Below are positions 22,260 to 33,479 of a DNA stretch of 64,000 nt, one piece after another (the stretch's first letter is position 1; the number at the start of each line of letters is the position of its first letter). The stretch covers positions 1,505,501 to 1,569,500 of the forward strand of contig OU612070.1 of NCBI GenBank assembly GCA_914767715.1, in the 5' to 3' direction. Below the pieces are notes generated by a model that had not been told where the DNA came from, ran no database searches, and saw only the letters and a list, made by a program, of their open reading frames with translations. The translations under genes were made by a program, and so were the position numbers. This DNA is from Membranipora membranacea. Its lineage: Eukaryota; Bryozoa; Gymnolaemata; Cheilostomatida; Membraniporidae.

Positions 22260-24980
22260 CCTGATTGTTAATGTTTTTGGTTTTTCTTCTACTTTGAACT
22301 GGTACAGATGAATTTGCGTTTGTAACTACAATAGAAAAAGGTGTAACATAAACACACAGTCTATCTAAGCTAACCTGAAATAATATTGTTGACTATCAAT
22401 GTTGGTACATGTTCCAATCCAATACATGACATTGTTTTTCAACTTTCGCCAAAATATATATATATATGTACCTGGTGGACACTGCATAAAGCTTAATCCA
22501 AGTCCGAAGCCCGAAGGTCGACACCATGAATCAAGAAAGAGGCAAGATATCTAATAAAATTTGCATGGAATTTCTGAAAAATACCCTTACTCCACAACTA
22601 AGTTGTGCTTGGTTTATCGATTTATTATTCAAATCACAAAGACCACAAACTCAATTGTTCAATGCACAAATATATTCGGCGACATTGAAAGCACTGTACA
22701 ATTAAGGTAGAGAACCAGCTACAATATATCACCTCCTCACCTATCCTCACCTATCTCCGCTCTGTCCTGTTCGGGTAGCGGGTGCCTGCCGGAGGCCTAG
22801 TTCTAACAAACTTCTCCCTCTTATCCTGTCCTGAGCATCCTCTTCACTGAGGGAACAGGATTGGAGATCCTTCCTGATAGAATCCTTCCATCTATGCTTT
22901 GGGCGTCCCCGATTTCTCTTTCCTTTCACTCTCATCTCATGAACTCATCTAATGTCATCATCTTCCTCTCTTCTGCACACATGCCCAAACCACTGCAATC
23001 TTCTTCTTCTCTTCAAGTCTAACACACTCATGACATTCGATTCCTGCCTTATACTTTTGTTGGTTTTGTGCTCCTCAAGACTAATTCCAAGACAGTATCG
23101 CAACATTCTCATCTCACATACACTAAATCTTTCAGCAAGGTAATCTGTCAATGGCCATCATTCAGCTCCATATAATAACACCGGGCGTATCACTGTCTTA
23201 TAGATGAGCACCTTCAACTTATGAGGGACTTTCCTGTCGCACAATACAACCGTCAACTCTCTCCACTTATCCCAGGCTCTGCCAATGCGCACTTGTACCT
23301 GTACTTGCATCCTTCTTCCTGGTGAATTGTAGTCCCCAGGTATTTGAATGTGGTTCTTTGAGGCAAAGTGGCATGTGCAGGGCCATCATACTCCTTTAAT
23401 CAGATGTTGTCACTACTGTCTTTTGGGGATAGGTACTCAGTTTTAGACCTGCTGACTTTTAGGCCCACATCCTCTAATCTTCTTCTCCAGTCCTCTAATC
23501 TCTCTTCCATATCGTCTCGACTCTCATCACATATAACCAAATCATCTGCAAACAGCATACTCCACGGTGTGTCTTCTCCATTGTCATCTGAGATAACATC
23601 CGTAATAATTATAAAAAGTAATGGGCTAAGGGCTGATCCTTGGTGTAGTCCAACTTCCACTCTTATCTCTTCTGTCTCTCCTGTATTTGTTACCACTCTT
23701 GTTGTTGAGTCCTTGTACATTTCCTTGATAATTTCAATGTATACATCAGGCACATGACGCTTCCTCAGACAATGCCAAATTAGCTCTCTTGGGATGGTAT
23801 CATACACCTTTTCCAGGTCAACAAACACCATATGCAGCTCCTTGTTGAATTCCCTATACTTCCCCTGAAGCATACGTAGGCAAAACATGGGCTCTGTGGT
23901 TGAATTGCCTCTCTGAAAACCATTATTGATTGTCTTTAATCTTGACTAACTCTCTTAACCTCGACTCAATAACTCTCTCATAAATTTTGAGGGAGTGACT
24001 GAGGAGCTTTATACCTCTATAATTACCACAACTAAGGGGGTCACCCTTCTGCTTGTAAAGTGGGACAATTTTGCTTTTCCGCCACTCATTTGGTATCCCT
24101 CGTCTCATAGCTTCCCTGATACATGATGTTTTCCATGTTGTTCCTGTGTCCTTAAGTTTCTTGATCATTTCTATTGGGAGCTCATCAGGTCCCTTCGCTT
24201 TATTCAATTTCATCCTTCCTATCTGATTTCCTACTTCCTCCTCCGAGATGTCCTCAGCTGGCCCCTGTACTTTCTCCATTGCTCCTATATCTGGCGTTTT
24301 GTTCTTGGTGTTTAGCAGCTTGTTGAAATACTCTTTCCATCTTTCTTTGATGTCCTTATCTTCACTCATGATCGTTCCTTGTTCATCTTTGATGAAAACT
24401 ATCCTATCTATGTCCTTTGATCTCCTTTGCCTTGTCCATGCTAACTTATAAATTTTCTTCGGGCCATTTTCTTCTAGATCTTTATACAAATCTTCATAAT
24501 CTGTCTCTTTCGCTATAATATGTCACCGCAGGAGTTAAAACATTTGCTGTACCTTATAAATGAGTATCTCCAATGCAATCTCTTGCTATCTCTCTACCTC
24601 AGTCTGATGTTATATTGCTGTGTAATGTGAGCTGAACCTGTTGTTGTGGTAAAAATGCCTGGTTGGATGACTGGCCTGTTTGTAAATGATACCATAGTGT
24701 CGCTCACACTCGGTATTTGAGTGATCGGTAACCAACCAGCTCACAAGAGGCGGAGTTATTTACTGAACCTAACGAGGGTCTTCTTGTGTTCGTATTTTGT
24801 TTAATTTTGATTTTATATCAAAGTTTAATCCTGACGATGTATTAAAAGATTAAATGGTAGCGATAGAGTGGCATATATTGTCAAGGCTTCGCCATTATGG
24901 GATTTTGTATGGTGCAGTCTATTTCTCCTGACAAGTGGTTCTGCATGTTATACCAAAGTGTAATCCTCAAATTGATTTAT
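21653..24980 (-). repeat. Inverted duplication, arm 2 (interrupted by a LINE)
   Basis: Reverse complement of 17770-19446. Homology runs 21653-22732 and resumes at 24519-24980, with the LINE at 22733-24518 in between. Shared flanks on the far side include the TTGTGAGCTGG/cggagttattta region near 24740 and the AACCACTTGTCAGG motif near 24940. Confidence 0.85.
22733..24518 (-). mobile_element. 5'-truncated non-LTR retrotransposon (reverse transcriptase)
   Basis: Minus-strand frames 24489-23923, 23888-23400, 23151-22945 and 22935-22747 form one RT in order. They include NYRGIKLL, FVDLEKVYDTIP, GLHQGSALSPLLF, the catalytic MLFADDLVIC, KVSRSKTEYL, then LQWFGHVCRREED and GKRNRGRPKHRWKDSI at the C-terminus. 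The endonuclease part is missing at the 5' end, as usual for TPRT products. Frameshifts (for example near 23925) and stops make it inactive. Short direct repeats flank it: tatgtcac (24519-24526) and tatatcac (22725-22732). The homologous site in arm 1 is empty. Clade not assigned. Confidence 0.85.
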
Positions 24981-25288
24981 ATCGTAGTATTTATGCTAGA
25001 CACTATAGAAATCATGCAGAAGGCTAGCCTCTCTCCATAAATATTATTTAGGTTATGATTTCATTGTTTCACACCATTGTGTTTCACAACTATGGACAGC
25101 ATGTTACGAACTTGTATAAATTAAATCGTTTCCACTGACAAAATGATACACAATACCTTGTGAATAATACAAATGACATAAAAGCTGTTACTGACACACC
25201 AAAACAACACTGCAGAACAGAGTAGATCTAATGATTGAAGATATTCTTGGATGGTTAGTCAGAAATGTAAGTAAATAGAACAATTGGG
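24981..25288. other. Short gene-free region
   Basis: AT-rich sequence after the second duplication arm. I see nothing in it that can be supported. Confidence 0.4.
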
Positions 25289-25482
25289 TCAGGATACATG
25301 TGAATGGGACCCGATGCATTCCTGCGCCGCTTGGTGTGGGGGATACGATTGTATGACCTCTGCAAGATCCCCAGTTAGAACACTTGAATGGTCTCCACTC
25401 ATTGCTTCTGTGCCACTATAGCTGGTAGACTGATTGCATTCTTGCCCTCTAATAACTAGAACTGACACCTCAGGACCCAACT
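25289..25482 (-). CDS. Possible terminal exon of an unknown gene
   Basis: On minus, a long pyrimidine tract followed by an AG (25484-25483) precedes a 194-nt open segment ending at a TGA (25291-25289). The encoded 63-residue tail is rich in Ser, Thr, Gln and acidic residues (for example SYSGTEAMSGDHSS) and resembles a cytoplasmic tail, but no family is recognised. The frame also stays open upstream to 25693. No upstream exon was found. It may be chance. Confidence 0.22.
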
Positions 25483-27185
25483 CTAATAATGGTGCGGCGG
25501 AAGGTAGGGATAGGAAAAGTATGAGGGGATTTGTTTGCAACAGCAATATGTTCTGTGAAAAACTGACGCGTGTCAATAATGGGTGATTATTGGAAAAATT
25601 GCCTCTTCCATATCGTTGGCATATTGGGACCGTATCAAAGGTCTTATCGAAAACTTTCATCTTTGGCAATGTTTGACTGCAGAAAAGATGCAAAGCTGTT
25701 CGGCTCAGGAGGTCAGATCAGAGTTTACTTCATTTGTCAGAGTGACGCTAGATCAAGTTTGATCCATTTGCTTTCATTTGTACATCAGTTACTCTCCCTC
25801 CACTAGAGGGTGTAGTTCTTGTAACAATTGCTTCATTCATTTCATTGGTCTTGGGATATATTATTCATTATGCCAATAAGAGCAGGCAACTTAAATGTAA
25901 GTGTTTAAAAACCATGTACAACTGTGATATGGCATATTTACTAGGCGTGGATTAAATTCAATAAATACAATTACATAGCGGTTGCTGCATGAATCTCAGA
26001 GATTTGATTTAGTCCTCTATTTGCCGCTGAGGCTTTTTTTGTAGTAAAGCTGTAACTGTCTGTGTGTATGACATGTTGTGCTAGCCTACCTATCCAGAAG
26101 AATCATGAAACCTCTCTTTTCTTCATGTGTATCTCTTAATTAGTTAGACGGGCAATCAAATTTTATTCTTTTAAGCCATGTTCTTCTGTTTTAATAGAAA
26201 GGCCGCTTCCTAATCCCATAACGACCCCCAACCTATCCCTCTTAGCTAGCAGATAATTATTGTTCTGATATGTGTTGGTTTATTGTTGCTAGTTGATTCC
26301 CCAGCTAATGTTTCATGTAAAAATCAGCATCAAAGCTGTTTGTGTAAATGCACAAAAGTTTGTTCTCACACATCGTCATCCACTCGTCATCCTAGTGCAA
26401 TGCACTTTGCAGAAACTTCCTTTATAGACACAACCAAAGGTGACCACTCAGTATCATTAAAATCCTAGATATCTTTGTAATTAATAGACTATGGTCAGAG
26501 CTGTTGCTCCTTGGTCAGAGCAGCCCGTTGAATTTCAGCCTAGGCAATTTATAAGGTGTATTGACTGTCGAGAGCAAGCATTACCTTAAAATTTGAAATT
26601 TTGCAGTTCTTGGCTCAAAAGTTCAAATTCAAGTTCAAATGAAAATCACAAGTGGCCTATTGGCTGTAGAATATTTGTTTTGGGTGTGGCTCCTACGAGT
26701 TCAGAATTAAACAAAAGGTATTTCTACCTTTTGGTTATTAGCCTTTGAACCATAGAAAAGGATTTGAATCATTTATATTTCTTTTTAGGCAGATTTTAAA
26801 CATATTGCCCAGGCACTTAGGCTTAAATGATTTACTCAGGTATGACTGCCCTTTTACATATTAACCTTTGAACCATTGAAATTTCTATTAGAGCAAATTT
26901 AAACCATAGATATTTAGATATATTATAATCATTGTGCTTCAAAACAAACCAATCATATTACAGTAAAATAGGTGAGACCAGCTGCATCTAGCAATTTTCA
27001 GGAGTGACTGTCCAATCAAAGTGCTTCAAAATAAACCAAGCATGATAGAATCACTGAGGCCGGACCAGCTGCATCTAGCGATTTTCGAAATAATGGCTAC
27101 AAAAAGCCAAAATTCTTGTGCTGGCTGTTGGAAGTTTTCGATGTCATAGGATCAACTGCTGTTGTTCATACTACTCCCAAAGAGA
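25483..27185. other. Gene-poor stretch left of the hAT element
   Basis: No supported exon. A two-unit tandem repeat of about 87 bp lies at 26934-27093; both units share GTGCTTCAAAA and GACCAGCTGCATCTAGC. Two looser segments near 26720-26900 share CCTTTGAACCAT. Confidence 0.4.
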
Positions 27186-27505
27186 AGATCAGGCAGTGGT
27201 GTTGTGTGGCCCCAACAGTCCCCAACGGCGTTGGGGTAAGGCCAGACACCCACCCCAACGCCTTAGGAAAACGTTGGGGTAACTATTTATATATATCCAC
27301 CCAAAAACGTCCTGTTTATGCTAATTAACTGAGAGCAAGCCCATCTTAATTTATTCAGTTCGATTGTGTTATTGTTTTGCTAAGGAACAAGAAGGCTGAA
27401 TTCCTACCTTCCTATCAAGAGAACAGTACTTTGCCAGTAATCTATGCAATACAATGGGTCGTCGATTCAGCAGCCCTACATTCAATTGAGAAAATGAAGC
27501 TACTT

Positions 27506-27545
27506 TAGTATTGTTTGGTAACAGGCTTGTTACCAAACAATACTA
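27506..27545. repeat. Perfect 18-bp hairpin inside the hAT left end
   Basis: TAGTATTGTTTGGTAACA and its exact reverse complement are separated by the 4-nt loop GGCT. It sits about 310 bp inside the left terminus. Related GGTAAC words recur near 27640. Role unknown. Confidence 0.9.
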
Positions 27546-28197
27546 TGTTAAACAGCATTAGGAACACGAACTAAACAGAGTATTATTAGAAATATGACTG
27601 AGTGCCCACTTTTAGCTGGGGAATTGAAGCTAAACTCTTCAGTTTTTGGTAACAAAACAACACTGCTGAAGGAGAAAAAAATTAGAGAGAGAGAGAGAAA
27701 AGGCAAGTGTGTGTGGCTCAGCTCATCAATCAAAGGAAAAGAAAGGTGTTTGTACTTTGGTGGGGTTTGGAGAATGATGAGTCAGACCAATCTGTTCCTG
27801 TTTATGAAAAGAAGGTAGGCCTATGTTTTATGAATAAATTGAAACTTGATCCTAAAACACAAATACCAATACAGTGTTAGAATTTTTTGAACTGAAAGTC
27901 ACAGTGAAATGAAGTGAAGCAGTGAATGATGGTGAATGAGATCTATTTGTTGAAATTGTATTGTGGTTGTCATTTCAGACGGGTTATTAGTAAAGTGAGT
28001 GTGTAACTGTGCAGTGTAGTGTAGTGAAGTAGATGTAGATAGGTTTTTTTTATTACAATTTTTGAGTTGGATTAAAGTAGGCCCCTCAACAATTCAAGAC
28101 AATCATTTAACAGTTGAGTTGGACTAGCCACTAGCCAGTCACCTACCAAGCCTGGCAGAGCACTTATCCCCTGGCTACCAGTCCAGTCACCCATATC

Positions 28198-28323
28198 ATG
28201 ATGATCATGTCGTCATTTGATTTCAGAAAAAGAAGTAATCAAGATGGAGAGGAGGAACAAGGTATTCCACCACCTGAGGTTGTCCCAGCACCTGAACTTA
28301 GGAAAGATGATGCCGTACATGAG
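28198..28323 (+). CDS. Candidate 5' exon of the hAT transposase
   Basis: Opens with ATG, encodes 42 acidic, Pro-rich residues (including PPPEVVPAPEL) and ends at a strong donor (GAG/GTAAGT) in phase 0. Joining it to the acceptor at 28820-28821 gives 28822 in phase 0 and runs without a stop into the transposase, for a 747-residue product. A second candidate exon at 28561-28630 has good splice sites but is 70 nt long and would throw the frame into a stop, so it may be a poison or skipped exon. Confidence 0.5.
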
Positions 28324-28857
28324 GTAAGTAAGGCTTTTTTATCTTTGTTCTTGGTTTCTCTGCCTGCTCTATGCACTTACAATTATCTGACACTATCAAT
28401 AAATGGGTTTAACCTGATTGATAATAATTAGAACTTAACAAGGTTTCATTGAATGCATGTTATGTAAGGCATTCGTTAGGCTTAGACAAAGCCTATGCCC
28501 TCAGCATGAAATTCAGCACCGGTGATGCGAGAACATGATTTGTGAGCTCATTTCTTTTAGGAATCCTTAGATGATGAGCGTGCCGTGGAGAGCAGGCCTG
28601 CATCTGCTGCAACAGAACCCCGTGACAGGGGTAAGCTTGTTTATACACCAAAACTTTGGACTTCACACCACTTGTCATCTGACACCAACATATTGCTAGC
28701 ATGACCTAGGCTACTGCTAAACGTGACCTTGCCTACTGCTGCTGTTTCTGACGTAATTGTTCTTGTGCATGGCAGATCATTTCATAATATGAAAATGAAT
28801 GATTATACTCCATTTTTGTAGCCATCTGACGCTTCCATTTGTCCAAACATCTACTCA

Positions 28858-30939
28858 ATGGCTGAGTGGGAGAGGAAAAAAGAACATTATCCCTGGTTGA
28901 CGAGTAATGCTATGGGTCACCTTTTTTGCAAAGTCTGCATGGCGGTGAGTAATTTGAAAAGCAAGCAGTCACATGCAAGCAATGATGAGTGGACAAAAAA
29001 AGGAATATCATGCAGTGGCTTGGACATTAGCAAACAAAAAGCATCCCTACGCCGCAAAATATTTGATCACAAAAGCACTGCATCACATGTGAATGCCCAG
29101 AAAATATTAGAGGAAGCCAAGGAAGACCAATTGCCTGAAGCCTTTCTGTCCCAGTACCACAAACATGTCGAAACCACCACACGCCTACTACGCACAGCCT
29201 ATTCCGTTGCAAAGCATAACCGCCCCTATGTATCGTATGGTGAGTGCATTGAGCTACAAGAAGCTAATGGAGTCCATCTAGGGACATGCCACCACTCACG
29301 CTTTGCAGCAACAGGCATGATAGAGTGTGTCTCTGCCGAGAAATGGCGAAAACTATGTCATGAAATAGTACAGAGGAAACAAAAAGTCAGTGTTATGCTC
29401 GATGAGTCGACTACTGTTAGTCGAAAATCTTGTATGGTAGTTTATCTACGTACCCCCTGGCCAATGGATGAAAAGTGTGATGAATTTTATTCTTTCCCTC
29501 TGGGATTGGTGGAGCTGGAAAGCTTGAAAGCAGACCATATTGTTTCTAGTCTGCTTGAGCTTTTGAAGAAAAATGGCTTCGATAATTCCTATCTCGAACA
29601 GAACTTGATTGGTGCCTGCTCTGATGGAGCGTCTGTCATGTTAGGGAAGAACAGTGGGGCGTTGACCCAGCTTCGAAATATGTTTCCTAAGGTAGTGCTA
29701 TGGCACTGCATGTGCCACCGAATAGAGATCGCTATTGGAGATGCAATCAAATCTGTTAGTCAAGTCAATCATGTCAAATCATTTCTTGAAAAACTTTATA
29801 CAGTTTTCAGCCAGAGCCCAAAAGCCCAAAGAGAGTTAGAGGAGTCTGCTAGTCAGGTACATTCTGAGCTCCTAAGAATAGGACGAGTCCTAGATGTACG
29901 TTGGGCTGCTTCCAGCTATCGCAGCCTGTGTGCTGTTTGGAAAAGTTACCCTGCACTATATCATCACTGTATGTACTCAGACTCCTCAAAACAAAGTAAA
30001 CACAAAAGTACATATACAGGAATGGTCAATGTTTTGAAGTCCCCCCAGTTTGTTCATAGCCTAGCAGTGTTGCTGGATGCTCTAGAGAGTATCTCTAAGT
30101 TGTCTCTTGGTCTGCAGAGTGAGACATGCTCCCTGGGCGAGGCCTATAGTAAACTGAAGAGAGCCATAAGATGTCTCGAGCTTCAAAAGGAGGGGAATCT
30201 TGGGGACTATTATAAAGAATATGAGGATTGTGAAGGCACTTTCAAAGGGGTCGAACTGTCGGATGGCAGAAACCAGTACCTAAACAAGTCTGCATTCCTC
30301 CAAGCCCTTATTGATAACCTGAATGCCAGACTGCACAACAACGTAGGGGGAGATAACCAAGAATTTCAGGATCTGTTGCAAGAAGCAGATCTACTTGATA
30401 ACAAGAAATGGCCTAGTGGGATTACCAGTCCATGGATTGAAGGTGAACGGAAGCTGAAAACTCTTTGCAAGCGCTTCAGTCTAGACTTTAACGCCCTGAG
30501 TACTGAATTCCAGGACTTTGTTGATTCCCCTTCCATTGTGCCAGCCGCTATGAAAATGGTGAATGGTATCATACAAACCCTTCCTATCTCCAGTGCTGAC
30601 TATGAGAGGGGTTTCTCAAGCATGAACACTATATGTACGGACCTGAGAAACTCCATCACAGTAGAGCACATTAACAGTCTCATGTTTATCTCTCTGGTAG
30701 GACCACCTGTGAAGAAGTTCAACCCTAAGCCTTATGTCAAGGTATGGCTGAAATCCCACAGATCAGCAGAGTTCTTCAAAAGCAAGAAAGCTGACACCAA
30801 CCAGCAACAGGAAAGATACCAGCCTCTATGGGAAAGGTTGTGGACTCACAGAACTGTTAAACTGTTTAGTGAAATATTGTTTATTACAATAATAAAAAAT
30901 AATATAATCAATAAAAGCAGTACAGCCAATGCAACTTAA
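28858..30939 (+). CDS. hAT transposase (KIAA1586/ZNF862-like group)
   Basis: An intact 693-codon frame. The N-terminus has a BED/TTF-like zinc-binding region (C24, C27, H71, H77). The RNase H-like catalytic core follows, with candidate acidic residues D182 (LDEST), D256 (CSDG) and E583 (DYERGFS), plus the LWHCMCHRIE Cys/His motif near 281-290. The C-terminal hAT dimerisation region is SSADYERGFSSMN through NSLMFISLVGPP (about 578-643). It resembles animal hAT-derived proteins of the KIAA1586/ZNF862 type, but here it lies between TIRs with a TSD, so it is a transposon gene rather than a domesticated one. It would excise and reinsert its own element. The frame stays open upstream to the acceptor at 28822, so translation may begin in an upstream exon. 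Confidence 0.92.
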   Translation: MAEWERKKEHYPWLTSNAMGHLFCKVCMAVSNLKSKQSHASNDEWTKKGISCSGLDISKQKASLRRKIFDHKSTASHVNAQKILEEAKEDQLPEAFLSQYHKHVETTTRLLRTAYSVAKHNRPYVSYGECIELQEANGVHLGTCHHSRFAATGMIECVSAEKWRKLCHEIVQRKQKVSVMLDESTTVSRKSCMVVYLRTPWPMDEKCDEFYSFPLGLVELESLKADHIVSSLLELLKKNGFDNSYLEQNLIGACSDGASVMLGKNSGALTQLRNMFPKVVLWHCMCHRIEIAIGDAIKSVSQVNHVKSFLEKLYTVFSQSPKAQRELEESASQVHSELLRIGRVLDVRWAASSYRSLCAVWKSYPALYHHCMYSDSSKQSKHKSTYTGMVNVLKSPQFVHSLAVLLDALESISKLSLGLQSETCSLGEAYSKLKRAIRCLELQKEGNLGDYYKEYEDCEGTFKGVELSDGRNQYLNKSAFLQALIDNLNARLHNNVGGDNQEFQDLLQEADLLDNKKWPSGITSPWIEGERKLKTLCKRFSLDFNALSTEFQDFVDSPSIVPAAMKMVNGIIQTLPISSADYERGFSSMNTICTDLRNSITVEHINSLMFISLVGPPVKKFNPKPYVKVWLKSHRSAEFFKSKKADTNQQQERYQPLWERLWTHRTVKLFSEILFITIIKNNIINKSSTANAT

Positions 30940-31233
30940 ATCAGAACAAATCATTCTAATTTAATTTATGTCTGAATTTGATCAGTGTGACCAAATCGGT
31001 GTGACCCTGCAGAGTACAATTGGTGAGTAAAAAATTTAAATTTCCAATTGATTTAAGTATCAGTTTAGTTAGTTCCTGGTTTCATTGTGTCGGCCGCGCA
31101 CAGCTTGGGTTTGACCTAAGTTTCCTGCGGCCCACTGTATTGCACAGGATTGGGGTAAAATGGGGGTAGAATTTTTTTCCAATTGTTCGAGTTGGGGTAT
31201 GAAAAATTTCCTCACAACACCACTGAGATCAGG

Positions 31234-32292
31234 TATGAATCTAGTTCAGTTGGCAAAATTTGAAGCTGGATGGGCAAAACTGTAGGTGTTTATTGTGTGC
31301 AGATATAGGGCTCAGCTGCCACATAAGTTGTCTGAAGTCCCCTATTAGATGTCTATTAGAGTCGGGGATACGATGTCTCTGTCTATTCGCACCCGCACAT
31401 GTTATCATAAAACAACTCCAAACACTAATCGTGTTAAGAGTTGGGGATTATGCAACATTATATCTGATCGACCCTAACATTGGAGTCGTCAATGCTTGTT
31501 TAAGAAGTAGACAATACCTAGTGTGTCTGACTCTGATCTGGGCAGCGTGATTTAACTTCTTCCCAGGGTGTTATATCAACTATGTATCTTCTTCACAATC
31601 AGTTTTTTATGTTTGAGGATAAGTTTTTTAATATGAGGCTTTACATTTGAGAAAGATTCCATCATATGGAAACTGGCATTGGGTATTATATGATAAAAAT
31701 CATCATTACCTATTTTTCCCGGCCTAAGTATGCAGTGCCACGTCGAATGGAATATTGTAAGTGGCGCTATACCCATAATGCAAAAAAAGTTCAAGAATTG
31801 ATCAACGTTAAAGGCAATCCTCTGATTTTGATCACAAAAAATATCTCATAAGTAACAATGTCAGGCATATTGTAAAAAGCACTTGGTGCGCATACAACTT
31901 AATGAATTCTCCGCACTCCATACAATAATGCGCTACTGAGCAAACAGATTGGTTACATTGTGTTTGGCCTCTTCCTTTTTCTGCTCACACACATCAAGAT
32001 AGTCTTACTGAAAGCGTCGCTCATCTATACGGGTTACAGAGAATAAAACTTATTTTGAGGTGCAGCCTTCGTTGAGGTAATAGCACTTCGATTTTGAACG
32101 CCTACCAACAGTTTATAGTCATTCTGCAAGCTAATACTTGATGGCCTAATTGCCTAATGATGTGCAAGCAGCAGACGCTCAAAAGTTCAAAATGCTGGTC
32201 CAATGTTTCATTTATACATATTTTATTCAAATTAGAGTACATACATTTCAAAACATGAAATTTCACAATTTAAGCTGCCTGCGAGGAGACAA
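31234..32292. other. Gene-poor stretch right of the hAT element
   Basis: No exon supported. A 96-codon plus frame at 31260-31550 starts just outside the transposon TSD and has no similarity. AT-rich. Confidence 0.35.
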
Positions 32293-32438
32293 CTACTTCC
32301 TGCCGACACGGGCTGCGATAGCGGCAGCAGCAGCAGCATCTGTAGCCTTATCCTGGAGCTTGTTTTTGATGTCATTACCAACTCTTCTGGCTACTCTACC
32401 GACAGCTCTTCTAATCTGTCTACTTCTCCATGCATCAA
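32293..32438 (-). CDS. Terminal exon encoding a small cationic, Ala-rich tail
   Basis: On minus, the acceptor (TTCTTTATTCTCAG, AG at 32440-32439) opens a 146-nt exon ending in TAG (32295-32293). It encodes 47 residues starting DAWRSRQIRRAVGRVARR and ending AIAARVGRK, with a run of six Ala codons. The first half could form a basic amphipathic helix. That pattern occurs in secreted antimicrobial-type peptides but also in nucleic-acid-binding tails, so function is open. No upstream exon or signal peptide was located. Confidence 0.35.
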
Positions 32439-32798
32439 CTGAGAATAAAGAACGTCTTAAATGAATTCAGCACAAATCGATTTTTACTTTACTGCTCAAA
32501 GCTTTCACTTTTGAATCTATGATATTTTAAAAAAAAAATTCCCAAGACTATCATGTCAAAGGATCAATGTTGCAGGTTTGGAGGTTTCTTTGTATGATGA
32601 TAGATAAATCTCGTGAGCAGAGATTGGGGATTTTAAATAATTCCTGGCTATGTCTGTGACACTACCAGGCAAGGCGAAAAAAGCACCTTGCGCAAAAATT
32701 TTTGATATATGTAAAAAGGAAAGTGTAGCTTTATTGGCTAAATGATCATGATATAACAGACATTCATGAAACAAAGCATTTCAATTTTTTCTCTAGTT

Positions 32799-33475
32799 TT
32801 AATATGCAAGTTTGATGTTGCTTGTTGATGGCATATCGACAACATAAAAGGAGAATAGCAGTGGGCTGATGACGCATCCCTGAGGGCTTCCAGTTGAAGA
32901 GCTCAATGATTTTGATGTGTTGAGTGATGTAATAACTCGCTGTGCTCTATTTGTAAGGAAGTTATATAGCCAGTTGATGATGTTAGGATTGATGCTGTAG
33001 CTATCTAGTTTGCTGATTATTGTGGCAGGATTGATGGTGTTAAAAGCACTAGAAAAGTCTATAAAAAGAGCTGGGACCCGATTTTTAGCATGGCTCTCAA
33101 GATGTTCAGTTACCGAGTCAATCAGAGTGATTAGAGCATCTTCAGTAGACCTACCAGACTTATACGCAAACTGGGTGGGGTCGTCTAGTAATGGTGAGAG
33201 TCGTTTCATAACCAGACGCTCGAGACATTTGCCCACGATAGAGGTGAGGGCTATCGGCCTAAAATCTTTAGGATCTGATGCCCCTGCACACTTAGGAATA
33301 GGTTTGATATCTGCTGTTTTCCAAACTCTAGGCATAACACCTTCCTGAAGTGATCGATTAAAAAGCAGTGTCAGGGGTTGTGCTAGGGTGGATGCAGCAC
33401 ATTTGAGCATTTTTGCGGTGATGTTGTCTGGACCCGGGCTCTTACACGTTTGAGTTATATGAGAGTTATATGCTT
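32799..33475 (-). mobile_element. CR1/L2-like LINE fragment, RT N-terminal half
   Basis: A continuous minus-strand frame from about 33460 carries the early RT motifs: IKPIPK, DFRPIALTSIVGKCLERL, ALFIDFSSAFNTI and STGSPQGCVISPLLF. It ends at NIKLAY followed by TAA, exactly where the catalytic YADD should begin. Both ends are missing. It probably belongs to the same family as the fragment at 43735-44660, which begins just before its own YADD. Confidence 0.85.
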
Positions 33476-33479
33476 TTTC

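Larger units (their letters stand above)
27194..31225 (+). mobile_element. Complete hAT DNA transposon
   Basis: The 4032-bp element is bounded by terminal inverted repeats starting CAGTGGTGTTGTG at 27194 and ending in its exact reverse complement at 31225. It is flanked by the identical 8-bp target-site duplication AGATCAGG (27186-27193 and 31226-31233), the size diagnostic of hAT. Near both ends are several GTTGGGGT/ACCCCAAC motifs, which may be subterminal transposase-binding repeats (inference). The interior carries an uninterrupted transposase frame. Intact TIRs, TSD and ORF together suggest a recent insertion and possible autonomy. Confidence 0.95.

Noticed and set aside
23368-23757. 129-codon plus-strand frame
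   Set aside because: Antisense to the LINE reverse transcriptase, which carries the real similarity.
26283-26468. 61-codon Cys/Ser-rich frame
   Set aside because: No similarity, no splice support; typical chance ORF.
31260-31550. 96-codon frame next to the hAT TSD
   Set aside because: No similarity and an unrelated composition; it begins outside the transposon.
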